Origin: an uncultured Megasphaera sp.
GTDB lineage: Bacteria; Bacillota; Negativicutes; Veillonellales; Megasphaeraceae
Assembly (NCBI GenBank): GCA_900540735.1
Contig: UQHB01000009.1
Span: 9,641-73,640, forward strand
Reading direction: 5' to 3'
Length of the DNA stretch: 64,000 bases
Shown: one piece after another, positions 34,653 to 43,959 of the stretch
Numbering within the stretch: position 1 is the stretch's first letter
Layout of the letters: every line of letters starts with the position of its first letter
The notes under the pieces: model-generated
The model's input: the letters and a program-made list of their open reading frames with translations, nothing else
Told to the model about the DNA's origin: nothing
Databases searched by the model: none
Made by a program: the position numbers and the translations under genes

Positions 34653-36314
34653 CATATGTAATAGAACCTGTATCTTCTTGCCACAGAAGGCCATACCATA
34701 ATGCAACACTCGCGAAATGCCACGCTTCTCAAAGGCTGCGTCATAGCCTTTGTCGTTAATTTGCCGTAATGCATCTTTAGCTTTTTCAGGTAGTTCTGTT
34801 TCTGTTTGCGCAACCTTACATTCAATAATAATGCCCTGTTTATGCGTACTTTTAGGGAATAAGGCAATGTCAAAGCGACCGTACCCGCTTTCTCGATTTG
34901 ATTCTACAATATAATCAGTTAATACTAATGCCGTTAATCCTAAGACTAAACCATGATAAAAGCTTTCTTTATTGGCCGTATCATAAGTACTGACAATTTG
35001 GGAAATATATTCCGTCAAACCTTGTGAAAAGGCATCGACATTGCCATCTACTAAATGATGCATCGTCATGTAGACTGCAGATAAATTCATGTGAGACCGC
35101 ATTCGTTCTAAGATTTCGCGCTGATAAATATTTCGTACTTCTCGATTAGGTAGTGCTAGTTCACACAATGTCCCACCAGGTATATCTTTGGCATTCATAA
35201 GTGTGAGATATCCTGTCGCAAGGAGCATCGTATACAAGGCATCTTGATTACTGCCAATATCCTGATAGCCTACGTCTTCACAAAGAATAGTCGTCACAGT
35301 CTTGCCCTGCAACAAAGCCAATAAGTCCATTTCTTGCTGCTTCATACGTAATTGTAAAAGGTTATATAAAATAGTATTTCCCGATGTATTTACCCAGTAG
35401 TCACCTAATTTTTTTCGCTTGAAATAGTTGAGAACAGACCAAGGATTATAAATTTCTGTCTCTCCGAATCGATAGCCGTCATACCATTCTTTTATCTGTG
35501 GCAAGGCCTTTTCTTCACCTATATCATAGGCCAATTGTTCCACTTCGCTAGGTGTAAACCCAATAACATCACTATAGGTTTCACTCAGGACAGAATAGAC
35601 ATCAAAATTATTTAAATCGCTAAAAATACTTTCTTTAGCAATTCGTAACACTCCAGTGAGAACAGCAAATTCTAAGTTTTCATTCGTCTTCAAAGCATTT
35701 CCTAAAAATTGTTTGACAAAGTTAATACATTCATCATAGAATCCTTGCTCCCATGCTTGTTGTACAGGAACATCGTATTCATCGATTAAGACGATGACTT
35801 TTTTCCCATAATGGCACTGCAACATATCCATCAATCGTGCCAAGGCATTAGCCAATTCATTGAGGGTGGCTTTGCGTTCAATAATCCTGCAATAATCATC
35901 TTGCATCGCTTTATCGACACGGTCACTGGTCTGAAGATACTGGTACTGTAAATATAGTTTACGCAAAAAAACACGCCAATTGTCGAGCATACTCGACCAA
36001 GTCAGATTTTTTATTTCTTTTAAGGAAAGGAAAATAACCGGGTATTGTCCTTGGTAGTGCATATAGGAAGGATTAGCTTGTTCTATGTATAATCCTTGAA
36101 ACAGATTTTGGCTACTTTCCCTTTTATCAATCGAAAAGAAATATTCGACCATGCTCATAGTCAAGGTCTTCCCAAACCGACGAGGACGCGTAAGCAATGT
36201 CACTTTGCTATGGTCATCAATAAGTTGTTGGAGAAATTGAGTTTTATCTACTAAATAATATTGTTCTCTTACTTCCTTGAAATCTTCTACGCCAATAGGC
36301 ATTCGTTTTTTCAT
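34647..36314 (-). CDS. AAA-ATPase-like / PD-(D/E)XK nuclease-like protein (DUF1703 family)
   Basis: A 555-residue protein of a family often found in many copies in gut anaerobes. The N-terminal AAA-ATPase-like domain begins MPIGVEDFKEVREQYYLVDKT and has a Walker A variant RPRRFGKTLTMS and Walker B VIVLIDEYDVPVQQ. The C-terminal domain resembles PD-(D/E)XK nucleases, with GRFDIALFP and IIIECKVAQ supplying the Asp and ExK residues. The function is unknown; it may be mobile-element or defence related. The start is the ATG at 36314, behind AAGGAGG; 14 further upstream codons lack support. It stands alone between housekeeping genes. Confidence 0.85.
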   Translation of the reverse strand: MKKRMPIGVEDFKEVREQYYLVDKTQFLQQLIDDHSKVTLLTRPRRFGKTLTMSMVEYFFSIDKRESSQNLFQGLYIEQANPSYMHYQGQYPVIFLSLKEIKNLTWSSMLDNWRVFLRKLYLQYQYLQTSDRVDKAMQDDYCRIIERKATLNELANALARLMDMLQCHYGKKVIVLIDEYDVPVQQAWEQGFYDECINFVKQFLGNALKTNENLEFAVLTGVLRIAKESIFSDLNNFDVYSVLSETYSDVIGFTPSEVEQLAYDIGEEKALPQIKEWYDGYRFGETEIYNPWSVLNYFKRKKLGDYWVNTSGNTILYNLLQLRMKQQEMDLLALLQGKTVTTILCEDVGYQDIGSNQDALYTMLLATGYLTLMNAKDIPGGTLCELALPNREVRNIYQREILERMRSHMNLSAVYMTMHHLVDGNVDAFSQGLTEYISQIVSTYDTANKESFYHGLVLGLTALVLTDYIVESNRESGYGRFDIALFPKSTHKQGIIIECKVAQTETELPEKAKDALRQINDKGYDAAFEKRGISRVLHYGMAFCGKKIQVLLHMT

Positions 36315-36500
36315 TGCTTCCGCCTCCTTTGTACGTTCATTATAGAACATCTTCATAAACTCTGTCTATGTCATTTCTACATGCCCTATGCCAATGATGC
36401 TAAGTATCATCATTGACACTATACAGGTAATAAAGCTCTTTGTATAATACGGAAAAGTAATAGATATGCTTTGATGTATTACTAAAGAGGGATTTACATT

Positions 36501-36728
36501 ATGACAAAATTACAGCGCATGCGCTTCATCGTTATTGTACAGTTTATTTTATTTGTCATCGTAGCCTTAGCCGGTGTCTTTATGGTCTATAAAGTTGGAG
36601 CTGGGTTCTTCCCGAAAGGCTTCCTCTTTACAGTCCATAAATACGGCGTAATTCTCTTATGCTTGTCCTTGCCCACGCACATTTACGACAACCGCGCATG
36701 GATTCACAAGATTTTCTCTGGTAAATAA
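36501..36728 (+). CDS. Small two-helix membrane protein
   Basis: 75 residues, not assigned to a known family. Two hydrophobic segments (FIVIVQFILFVIVALAGVF and, after a short polar loop, a helix around YGVILLCLSLP) suggest a membrane hairpin. The ribosome site is AAAGAGGG, a TATAAT lies about 50 bases upstream, and a strong terminator follows, so it appears to be a genuine single gene. Confidence 0.7.
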   Translation: MTKLQRMRFIVIVQFILFVIVALAGVFMVYKVGAGFFPKGFLFTVHKYGVILLCLSLPTHIYDNRAWIHKIFSGK

Positions 36729-36737
36729 AACTGTGGT

Positions 36738-36780
36738 AATAAAAAAGGAACACCTTGACAAGAAGGTGTTCCTTTTTTAT
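36738..36780. terminator. Bidirectional intrinsic terminator
   Basis: AAAAAAGGAACACCTT and AAGGTGTTCCTTTTTT form a 16-bp stem between the small membrane protein gene and the convergent M13 peptidase gene. Confidence 0.92.
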
Positions 36781-38888
36781 TACCACAGTTTTGCTCGTTC
36801 GTCTGGGGCAATGTACATGCCATCACCAGGCTGTACGTCAAAGACTTCATAGAATGGATCTGTCGAGCTGAGGACAGCATTGACGCGGATATAGCTGAGC
36901 GAATGGACATCAGTCATGACGCGGCGTAAGTACGCTTCTGTTTCTTTTTCGCGCCATACGAGAGCGTAATTCGTGTACATCCGGCGCAATGCATCTGGGT
37001 CATCCCCAATAATGCGGCTCAGGCAGGCCATAGCACCGAGGTCGGCAATGTTTTCGGATAAGGTCTGTTTGCCGTCCGCAAATACTCCCGGACTAAGTTC
37101 ATAGCGATTATACAGGGCAATGATTTTATCTAGTCGTTTATTGAAGGCTGCCCAATCGGCCGGGGTCCACCAATTCCGCAGTCTCCCCTTTTCATCGTAT
37201 TGGGCACCATTGCTATCGAAGGAATGGGTTATTTCATGAGCAATGACCATGCCAATACCGCCGAGGTTTGTCGCTTTATCGGCCTTTGCATCGAAGAACG
37301 GAGCCTGCAAAATAGCTGCCGGGAAATTGATGTCATTCTTACTGGGGTCGTAAAAGGCATTGACTGTTTGCGGCATCATACCATCCCATTCGCCTTTATC
37401 TACAGGTTTGCCAATTTTCTGGCGGTCATATTGCCACGACGCATCGTTGAGGGATAAGACGTTATTAATGAGCGCACCGCCCTGTTCTGGCCGAAGGACG
37501 ACGAAATCATCCATAAAGGGCTGCCATTTATCAGGATAGCCAATATGCATGCCCATCGTATCGAGTTTTTTCAGAGCCATTTGTTTCGTACTGGGACTGA
37601 GCCAATCGTTCTTTGTAAGGTCTTCCTTGTATTGGGCCAAAATATCTTTTACATAGGACGTAACCAAGCCTTTCCGCTGGTCGTCGAAGTACTGGGATGC
37701 ATAGAGTTTTCCGTACGGCAAGGCCATAAGGCGTTCGTTTAATTCTTCATTACGCCGTGCTGTCGATTTCTTAACTTTTGCACCGCTCATAGCACGGATA
37801 AATTCTTCATTTATATCAGCATATTTTTTATTAGCATAGGGCGCATACGAGCTGATAAGCTTAAAAATAGCATATTCTTTGAGCATTGGCAGACGGCCAT
37901 CTGTATAGAGGTCATTGAAATACTGGACTAAGCTCAAATCCTGCACGTACCATGTATCGATACCTTGGTCAGGACCGATACCGGCTGCATTGAGCATTTC
38001 TTTGGTATTGATGTGGCCGTATAAGAAGCGCACATCGTTGTAGTGGAGCTTGTGCGTCGCTTTGCTTGGATTATACAGGTCTTCAATGGACATAGCGTGG
38101 TCTGCTAAGTCTTTCTGGAAGGTAAAGACATCGTCAGCAGTCTTCGCTGCTTCTGCTGGGTTACGGCCATAGGCGACAAGAATATTTTTAATATAGTTTT
38201 TATAGAGTTTGAAATACGGTTCATTAGCTGGATTTTCTAAAAATTCTTTGCCCATCCCTGTAGACGGTTCATTTAAATAGACGACGTACGTGTCGTTATC
38301 TATCGGGTCTGGTGCTACTGAGAAACCGCCGAGCCAAAAGGCCGTGCCGTGGTCTTTCGCCATCTTCGCCATAATATCAGCATATTCTTGGAGCGTCTGG
38401 GCATGTTCAATGTCTTTAACCATTGCTTCGACGTTGCCCAGGCCTGCAGCTTCACGGCTTTTTTCATCCGTAATGGACGCGTACATGTCCGCAATTTGCG
38501 CTTGTGGGTCTGTGTCTTTGTATTGCTTGCGATGTTTAATGGAATTTTTCGTAATTTTCGTCAGTTGGTCTCGCACTGTATCCGTAATCATTTGGAACGA
38601 ACCATAGGAGCTATCTTCTGGCGGGATGTTCGTCTTTTTAATCCAATCGTAATTGACATGCATGTAGAAATCGTCCACAGCTTTAGGCTGTGCCGTTACG
38701 CCTGTGCCATTAGGATGGATAGGAATCGCTTTCACAGCTGGAGCCGTTACATCTTGCACAGCATGAGTCGTCCCTTCTGCCGTCACTTCTTCTACAGGCT
38801 TCGAGTTCGTAGTACTATCTGCGGCATACGTAAGACCAGTCGTACATAAAGCCAAGAGCACGGCAATGACTAAGGTATGATACTTCAT
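36780..38888 (-). CDS. Exported M13 family zinc metallopeptidase (neprilysin/PepO-like)
   Basis: A 702-residue zinc endopeptidase. A signal peptide starts MKYHTLVIAVLLALCTTGLTYA, so the enzyme is exported to the periplasm or surface. Catalytic motifs are HEITH in MVIAHEITHSFDSNGAQ (about residue 550) and ENIAD (about 612), and the M13 NINFPAAILQAPFFD segment precedes them. The length is normal for the family. The start is the ATG at 38888, behind AAAGGAGG; 16 more codons lie upstream without support. It is followed by a terminator and preceded by pepD on the same strand, so peptide use may be coordinated. Confidence 0.93.
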   Translation of the reverse strand: MKYHTLVIAVLLALCTTGLTYAADSTTNSKPVEEVTAEGTTHAVQDVTAPAVKAIPIHPNGTGVTAQPKAVDDFYMHVNYDWIKKTNIPPEDSSYGSFQMITDTVRDQLTKITKNSIKHRKQYKDTDPQAQIADMYASITDEKSREAAGLGNVEAMVKDIEHAQTLQEYADIMAKMAKDHGTAFWLGGFSVAPDPIDNDTYVVYLNEPSTGMGKEFLENPANEPYFKLYKNYIKNILVAYGRNPAEAAKTADDVFTFQKDLADHAMSIEDLYNPSKATHKLHYNDVRFLYGHINTKEMLNAAGIGPDQGIDTWYVQDLSLVQYFNDLYTDGRLPMLKEYAIFKLISSYAPYANKKYADINEEFIRAMSGAKVKKSTARRNEELNERLMALPYGKLYASQYFDDQRKGLVTSYVKDILAQYKEDLTKNDWLSPSTKQMALKKLDTMGMHIGYPDKWQPFMDDFVVLRPEQGGALINNVLSLNDASWQYDRQKIGKPVDKGEWDGMMPQTVNAFYDPSKNDINFPAAILQAPFFDAKADKATNLGGIGMVIAHEITHSFDSNGAQYDEKGRLRNWWTPADWAAFNKRLDKIIALYNRYELSPGVFADGKQTLSENIADLGAMACLSRIIGDDPDALRRMYTNYALVWREKETEAYLRRVMTDVHSLSYIRVNAVLSSTDPFYEVFDVQPGDGMYIAPDERAKLW

Positions 38889-38964
38889 CAATACAGTTCC
38901 TCCTTTATAGTTGCGAAAAGGGATGCCATACGGCACCCCCTCTCGTCGTCCTCACAGGGACAAG

Positions 38965-40416
38965 TTATTTTAATTTCGGTAAGGTTTTTGCAATAATCCG
39001 GACTAAGAGTGCTACTGTGTCGAGTTCGACCGATTCGTCAGCACTGTGAATGTCGTGTGTCGTCGGGCCAACAGAGACGATATCGAGGTTCGGGTTATAT
39101 GCATAGAAGTAGCCCGTTTCAAGGCCGCCGTGCATGGCTTCAATACGCGGTGCGTGGCCTGCTTCTTCGGCAAAGGATTCGGCAACGATAGGTACGAGTT
39201 TGCTGTGGTGATTTTTCGTCCAAGCCGGTTCCGGTTTGGCAATGTCAATCGTAAAGCCTGTGAGTTCTGCAAAGACCGGAAGGACTAACATGAGTTCCCG
39301 TAATTTTGCATCTGACGAAGAGCGCGGGAAATACTGGAACGTAACGGTGTTGCCTTCTGTACGAATGGTACCGATATTAGCAGACAAATCCGGTAATTTC
39401 GGTAATTCTAGGTTCATCGCAAAGACACCGCAGTGCAAGATGGACAAGAGCTGCACAATCGCTTTCGTATCTGCGTCAGAGAAGGTTTCAGACGGAACGT
39501 CTGCTACTTCTACGACAAATTTCGCCGTCTTTTCAACTTCCCCATAAATGAGGGCAAAGTCTTTTTCTGCTTCTGCAATTACGTCTTTTACTTTCGCAAC
39601 GTCACTATCAGCTAAGACGATGTGTGCCGTTGCGGATGACGGAATAGCATTAGCAGCAACGCCGCCATCGATGTACGCCAATTTGTATTTCACGCCAGCA
39701 TTGGCTAAGCGCAATAAGACGAACGCCAAGGCTTGAATGCCGTTGCTCTTACCAGCATTAATCGTTTCGCCAGAGTGACCACCTACGAAATCTTTGGTCA
39801 TGATTTTTAAGGATGCAGTGGCTGCAGCAGCCTGTTTTGTGACGGTCCGATGGAAGTGCGTGTGTACACTGCCAGCCGAGCTGACGCATAAGACATCGAT
39901 ATATTCCGAATCCATGTTGATGACGTACTGTACATCTTGGACGTGTTTCGGGTCTAAGTGAGTTGCACCGGTCATGCCTGTTTCTTCATCGACGGTGAAA
40001 ATCAAACGGAGCGGACCGTGTTCAATGTCTTGCTGTAACAAGAAGAAGGTCATCGCTTCGGCAATACCGTCATCAGCACCGAGACTCGTACCATCTGCAC
40101 GGAGGATGTTCCCTTCGCAGATGAGTTTGATTTCGCTCGTCAACGGGTCAAAATCTACACCCGGTTTGGCAACGCAGACCATATCCATGTGGCCTTGCAA
40201 AGCAACGCGCGGTGCATTTTCATAGCCTTTCGTAGCCGGTACATCAGCAATGACATTATATACTTCATCTTGAACGACTTCGGTGACACCTAATTCATGA
40301 AGCCGTTTGACAATATAATCACTAACTTTCTTTTCATGATGAGACGGGCGGGGGCATTTAGCGAGTCCAGCAAATTCCTTTACTACGCCATCAATAATTT
40401 CAGCATCTTTCAACAT
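38965..40416 (-). CDS. pepD: Aminoacyl-histidine dipeptidase (PepD, M20C)
   Basis: A 483-residue cytoplasmic dinuclear zinc dipeptidase. Metal and catalytic motifs are ALQGHMDMVC, LGADDGIAEAM and FTVDEETGMTGA, with the C-terminal TTHDIHSADESVEL His motif. It resembles E. coli PepD (485 residues), which cleaves X-His and other dipeptides. The start is the ATG at 40416, behind GAGGAGGACG. It lies 76 bases upstream of the M13 peptidase gene, with a short spacer that has no clear terminator. Confidence 0.93.
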   Translation of the reverse strand: MLKDAEIIDGVVKEFAGLAKCPRPSHHEKKVSDYIVKRLHELGVTEVVQDEVYNVIADVPATKGYENAPRVALQGHMDMVCVAKPGVDFDPLTSEIKLICEGNILRADGTSLGADDGIAEAMTFFLLQQDIEHGPLRLIFTVDEETGMTGATHLDPKHVQDVQYVINMDSEYIDVLCVSSAGSVHTHFHRTVTKQAAAATASLKIMTKDFVGGHSGETINAGKSNGIQALAFVLLRLANAGVKYKLAYIDGGVAANAIPSSATAHIVLADSDVAKVKDVIAEAEKDFALIYGEVEKTAKFVVEVADVPSETFSDADTKAIVQLLSILHCGVFAMNLELPKLPDLSANIGTIRTEGNTVTFQYFPRSSSDAKLRELMLVLPVFAELTGFTIDIAKPEPAWTKNHHSKLVPIVAESFAEEAGHAPRIEAMHGGLETGYFYAYNPNLDIVSVGPTTHDIHSADESVELDTVALLVRIIAKTLPKLK

Positions 40417-40642
40417 ACAATCGTCCTCCTCAGAGTTTTTGTAAATGACCATAAGAGTCATTCCGTATATTATTATTATAGCACGTCTACACAAGGCGTA
40501 TATTGCAACTTTTCTATAAGAGAATATTTTTCCTCGTTCATAGGTGACGTTTTCTAAAAAATCATGTATACTATTAAAAGGAGTAAATTGTCTTCATAAT
40601 ATACTCAAAAGTATAAAAAATTTTGGTTAGGAGGTATGTTTT

Positions 40643-42733
40643 ATGAAGTCATCATCTAACACGACCTTCAACTACCCAACGTTGCCGGAATTAACCGTTC
40701 GCGGCATGGTCTTAGGTGCGTTAATTACGATTATCTTTACAGCATCTAACGTCTACTTGGGGTTGAAAGTCGGGCTGACCTTCTCGTCCTCGATTCCAGC
40801 AGCCGTTATTTCTATGGCGATTCTGCGCATGTTTAAGAACTCCAATATTTTGGAAAATAACATGGTCCAGACCCAAGCGTCTGCTGCCGGGACGTTGTCG
40901 GCAATTATCTTTATCTTACCAGGTCTCTTAATGCTCGGCTATTGGCAGGGCTTCCCCTTCTGGGAAACGCTGCTCCTCTGCGCGTGCGGCGGTTCCTTAG
41001 GCGTACTCTTTACGATTCCTCTCCGCCGGGCCATGGTCGTCCACAGTGACCTGCCCTATCCAGAAGGCCGGGCTGCTGCAGAAATCTTAAAAGTCGGTAG
41101 TGAAATCCGCAAAGAAGAAGCAGCACACCACGATGTAAGCAAAAAAGAAACAGGCATGAAAGACATCGTTGGCGGTACGGTACTGGCTGGCTTCTTCAGC
41201 CTTTGCTCTAATGGCTTCCACATTTTCTCGTCCGAAATGAGTTACTGGATTCATATGGGCAAATCGATTACACAGATTCCGATGGGCTTTTCGATGGCTC
41301 TCCTCGGTGCCGGTTACCTTATCGGCATTACGAGCGGTATTGCTATCTTAATCGGTACACTCCTTGCCTGGGTCGTCTTTGTGCCGTACTTGACGAGCAT
41401 CATGACACCGGCTGACGGCCAATCTGCTGCAGCGTTTGCCAGCGCAATTTGGGCACAAAAAGTCCGCTTCATCGGTGCTGGTTGTATCGGTATTGCTGCT
41501 GTATGGACGCTCATTCGCTTAGCGAAACCGGTTATTGACGGCATCAAAATGTCTATCCAAGCCATCCGCGCGAACGATACAGAAGAAAAGAAAGTTCTCC
41601 ATCACACGGATATCGACATGTCGCCGAAATCGGTTGGCCTCGTCTTCTTGGCGATTCTCGTAGGCTTATTCATTACGTTCTACTCCTTCGTCAGTGCTGC
41701 AGGCTTACCTCTTTCTGTAACCCTTACGTACATCATAGTCGGTATCGTCGTCGCCATCCTCATGGGCTTCTTCGTCGCTGCAGCGTGCGGCTATATGGCA
41801 GGCCTTATTGGTACGTCCGCTAGCCCGATTTCCGGTATCGGTATTCTTGGTATCATCATTTCCTCCCTCGTCGTCCTCGCTGTAGGCTCATCCTTCGGTG
41901 TCTTTGAAACGGCAGAAGGTACGAAATTTGCCACCGCTCTGGCTATCTTCATTACGAGCGTTATCGTCAGCATCGCTGCGATTTCGAACGATAACTTACA
42001 GGACTTAAAGACTGGCTATATCGTCGGTGCTACGCCGTGGAAACAGCAGATTGCCCTCGTCCTCGGCTCTATCATCGGTGCTTTTGCCATTGCTCCGGTC
42101 TTAAACTTACTTTATCAGGCATATGGCTTTACTGGGGCTATGCCGCGTGTCGGCATGGATGCAAGCCAAGCCTTAGCTGCACCGCAAGCAACCTTGATGA
42201 CCACCATTGCCCAAGGGATTTTCAGTGCCAGCCTCGACTGGAACTATATCCTCTTTGGTGTTGTTGTCGGTGTCGTTGCCATCATTATCGACCTGATTTT
42301 AACGAAAAATACGAAAGCCTTGGCACTGCCGCCACTGGCTATTGGCATGGGTATTTACTTACCGCCAACCCTCGAAATTCCTCTCGTTATTGGCTCCATT
42401 ATGGGCTACTTCGTCCATAAATACTTACGTAATCGTGCCGCACAGCGTAGCCCTGGCCACGAAGAAGAAGACGTAGAAGCATGCAATCATCGCGGTGTTC
42501 TCTTCGCATCGGGTCTCATCGTTGGCGAAAGCATGATGGGCGTTATCATGGCCCTACTCATCGTCGTATCGGTTACGTCCGGCGGCAGTGAAGCTCCCCT
42601 TGCCTTAGTGGGTAAAGACTTCACGAGCACAGCCGACCTATTAGGTCTCCTCTGCTTCATTGCGACGATCATCATCTTCGTTCGCCACGTATTTGCGACG
42701 AAATTCTCTCCTAAAAAAGAAGAAAAAGCATAG
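40643..42733 (+). CDS. OPT-family oligopeptide transporter
   Basis: A 696-residue integral membrane protein with about 15 hydrophobic segments. It begins with the OPT signature ELTVRGMVLGALITIIFTASNVYLGLKVGLTFSSSIPAAV and has the GTSASPISGIGI and NDNLQDLKTGYIVGATPW motifs typical of bacterial OPT proteins. These proteins import oligopeptides or metal-peptide complexes by proton symport. A GGAGG site precedes the ATG. It lies next to two peptidase genes on the other strand, which fits peptide utilisation. Confidence 0.92.
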   Translation: MKSSSNTTFNYPTLPELTVRGMVLGALITIIFTASNVYLGLKVGLTFSSSIPAAVISMAILRMFKNSNILENNMVQTQASAAGTLSAIIFILPGLLMLGYWQGFPFWETLLLCACGGSLGVLFTIPLRRAMVVHSDLPYPEGRAAAEILKVGSEIRKEEAAHHDVSKKETGMKDIVGGTVLAGFFSLCSNGFHIFSSEMSYWIHMGKSITQIPMGFSMALLGAGYLIGITSGIAILIGTLLAWVVFVPYLTSIMTPADGQSAAAFASAIWAQKVRFIGAGCIGIAAVWTLIRLAKPVIDGIKMSIQAIRANDTEEKKVLHHTDIDMSPKSVGLVFLAILVGLFITFYSFVSAAGLPLSVTLTYIIVGIVVAILMGFFVAAACGYMAGLIGTSASPISGIGILGIIISSLVVLAVGSSFGVFETAEGTKFATALAIFITSVIVSIAAISNDNLQDLKTGYIVGATPWKQQIALVLGSIIGAFAIAPVLNLLYQAYGFTGAMPRVGMDASQALAAPQATLMTTIAQGIFSASLDWNYILFGVVVGVVAIIIDLILTKNTKALALPPLAIGMGIYLPPTLEIPLVIGSIMGYFVHKYLRNRAAQRSPGHEEEDVEACNHRGVLFASGLIVGESMMGVIMALLIVVSVTSGGSEAPLALVGKDFTSTADLLGLLCFIATIIIFVRHVFATKFSPKKEEKA

Positions 42734-42774
42734 AAAACTGAGACGAAAATAAGAATTTCCTGAAAATTTGCTTA

Positions 42775-42826
42775 AGAAAAAGGGACTTACGCGACCACAT
42801 CTGGTCAAAGTAAGTCCCTTTTTTGC
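42775..42826 (+). terminator. Intrinsic terminator after the OPT transporter
   Basis: AAAAGGGACTTAC (ending 42790) pairs with GTAAGTCCCTTTT (from 42810), followed by T residues; the loop holds a smaller GACCA/TGGTC stem. Confidence 0.88.
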
Positions 42827-42897
42827 ATAAAAATTTTCTTTTTCCCTTCGAAAATTTACATGAAATTTACGATTCGTACTGTCTAGGTGGACAATAT

Positions 42898-43491
42898 TTA
42901 CACCTTTCGTTGATACCATGCTTTCAGAATCGTTGCCCCTACATGATAGTACCAGTTACTTTTCTGGGCTAAATCCGTACTCTTTTTCGTGCAGCCAACG
43001 AGGACAGCACTCACCATACCAAAGAGAAACCCACCGACTACGTCCGTCACATAATGGACTCCGCAGAGCACGCGCGATGCGCCGATGAGGATGGCAAAGG
43101 GCAAGAAGAAAAGGCCTGCCGGATTGCCACAGCGCAGCAGCGTAATGGCCACGGCCATGGCGTTCATGGAGTGATTACTCGGAAAGGATGCGTTGTTGCG
43201 ATGCGCAATCAAGGGGTCAATATCAGCGTGCGCTGCAAAGGGGCGTTTGCGATGCCAGCACCATCCAGTGAGCAAAGAAAGAAGAGAGCCAACGATGACG
43301 GAAAACAGACAATACCACAAGGTCTGGCGACGCTTTAGTTTGTCTTGCAGTCGCCCCGGTCGGCACCATTCGATAATACCATAGAGGATGTACAGCCAGT
43401 ACCCGCACTTCGCCAGCCACTGCACAATACGTAGAAACAAACGATGTCGGCGTAAAATAAATTGGGCAATGCAGATAATATATCGTTCCAT
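42898..43491 (-). CDS. PAP2-family membrane phosphatase (undecaprenyl-diphosphatase type)
   Basis: A 197-residue membrane protein with the three PAP2 motifs: the K..RP region (WHRKRPF), PSNHSMNAMA, and SRVLCGVHYVTDVVGG. In bacteria such small proteins (BcrC type) often recycle undecaprenyl pyrophosphate for wall synthesis, or act on other lipid phosphates. The start is the ATG at 43491, 7 bases from AAAGGAG; a GTG six bases upstream would be too close to the site. Confidence 0.88.
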   Translation of the reverse strand: MERYIICIAQFILRRHRLFLRIVQWLAKCGYWLYILYGIIEWCRPGRLQDKLKRRQTLWYCLFSVIVGSLLSLLTGWCWHRKRPFAAHADIDPLIAHRNNASFPSNHSMNAMAVAITLLRCGNPAGLFFLPFAILIGASRVLCGVHYVTDVVGGFLFGMVSAVLVGCTKKSTDLAQKSNWYYHVGATILKAWYQRKV

Positions 43492-43591
43492 ACGCACGCT
43501 CCTTTCGTCGATCAGTATATGAGTATCATACCATATATTGGGGAATCTTACGATATGCCAGGCCTGCAGGTAGAAATCACATCAATTAGTC

Positions 43592-43620
43592 TTGTGTAAA
43601 TGATAGTAATACCGTATAAT
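43592..43620 (+). promoter_or_regulatory. Predicted promoter of the antitoxin RNA
   Basis: TTGTGT (43592-43597) and TATAAT (43615-43620) are 17 bases apart and point into the toxin gene from its 3' side. Confidence 0.7.
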
Positions 43621-43626
43621 ACAAAA

Positions 43627-43725
43627 AGAGACAGCTGGTGGTAGGACATCGGCTCTCCTCGTTACTAATAGTGTTTGAAGAAGGCCGTTGTACCGCACCA
43701 CCGTGTGGACACGGTCATTTTTCAT
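43627..43725 (+). ncRNA. Predicted type I antitoxin RNA (RatA/SR4-like)
   Basis: From the promoter above, a ~100-base RNA would run to the terminator hairpin ACCGTG-tgga-CACGGT followed by CATTTTT (about 43700-43722). It converges on the toxin gene whose stop is at 43743, so read-through of the toxin mRNA into this region would make the two RNAs complementary at their 3' parts. This is the arrangement of TxpA/RatA and BsrG/SR4 in Bacillus. Boundaries are inferred. Confidence 0.65.
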
Positions 43726-43742
43726 TTATTACACTAAAAAAG

Positions 43743-43820
43743 TTAGTGAAACAACGAAATGATAGCAACAATAAGCGTTGCGAAAGCTATCAATAAAGAT
43801 AATTTTTCGTATCGCGTCAT
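43743..43820 (-). CDS. Small holin-like toxin of a type I toxin-antitoxin system (TxpA/BsrG-like)
   Basis: A 25-residue peptide, MTRYEKLSLLIAFATLIV then AIISLFH: a short polar start and one hydrophobic helix. This matches the holin-like toxin family of Firmicutes type I systems. The Shine-Dalgarno sequence lies inside the perfect palindrome CCTCCCTTAAGGGAGG just before the start, so translation is expected to be blocked until the hairpin is opened, a hallmark of type I toxins. The peptide would insert in the membrane. An antitoxin RNA is predicted on the opposite strand at the 3' side. The open frame extends far upstream, but only this start has a ribosome site. Confidence 0.82.
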   Translation of the reverse strand: MTRYEKLSLLIAFATLIVAIISLFH

Positions 43821-43825
43821 GCTAT

Positions 43826-43922
43826 CACCTCCCTTAAGGGAGGAAAGACCGAATACACCAGCTGTCTCAGGCAAGAGTTTTTGCCATGCTAATAGTATAC
43901 GAAACTTTATAACAAAATTCAA
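43826..43922 (-). promoter_or_regulatory. Toxin promoter and leader with sequestered ribosome site
   Basis: On the minus strand TTGAAT (43917-43922) and TATACT (43894-43899) are 17 bases apart. The leader ends in CCTCCCTTAAGGGAGG (about 43827-43842), which hides the ribosome site. Confidence 0.7.
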
Positions 43923-43959
43923 ACATTTCTTCTTATTTCTCTTTCTAAAGGAATATGCC

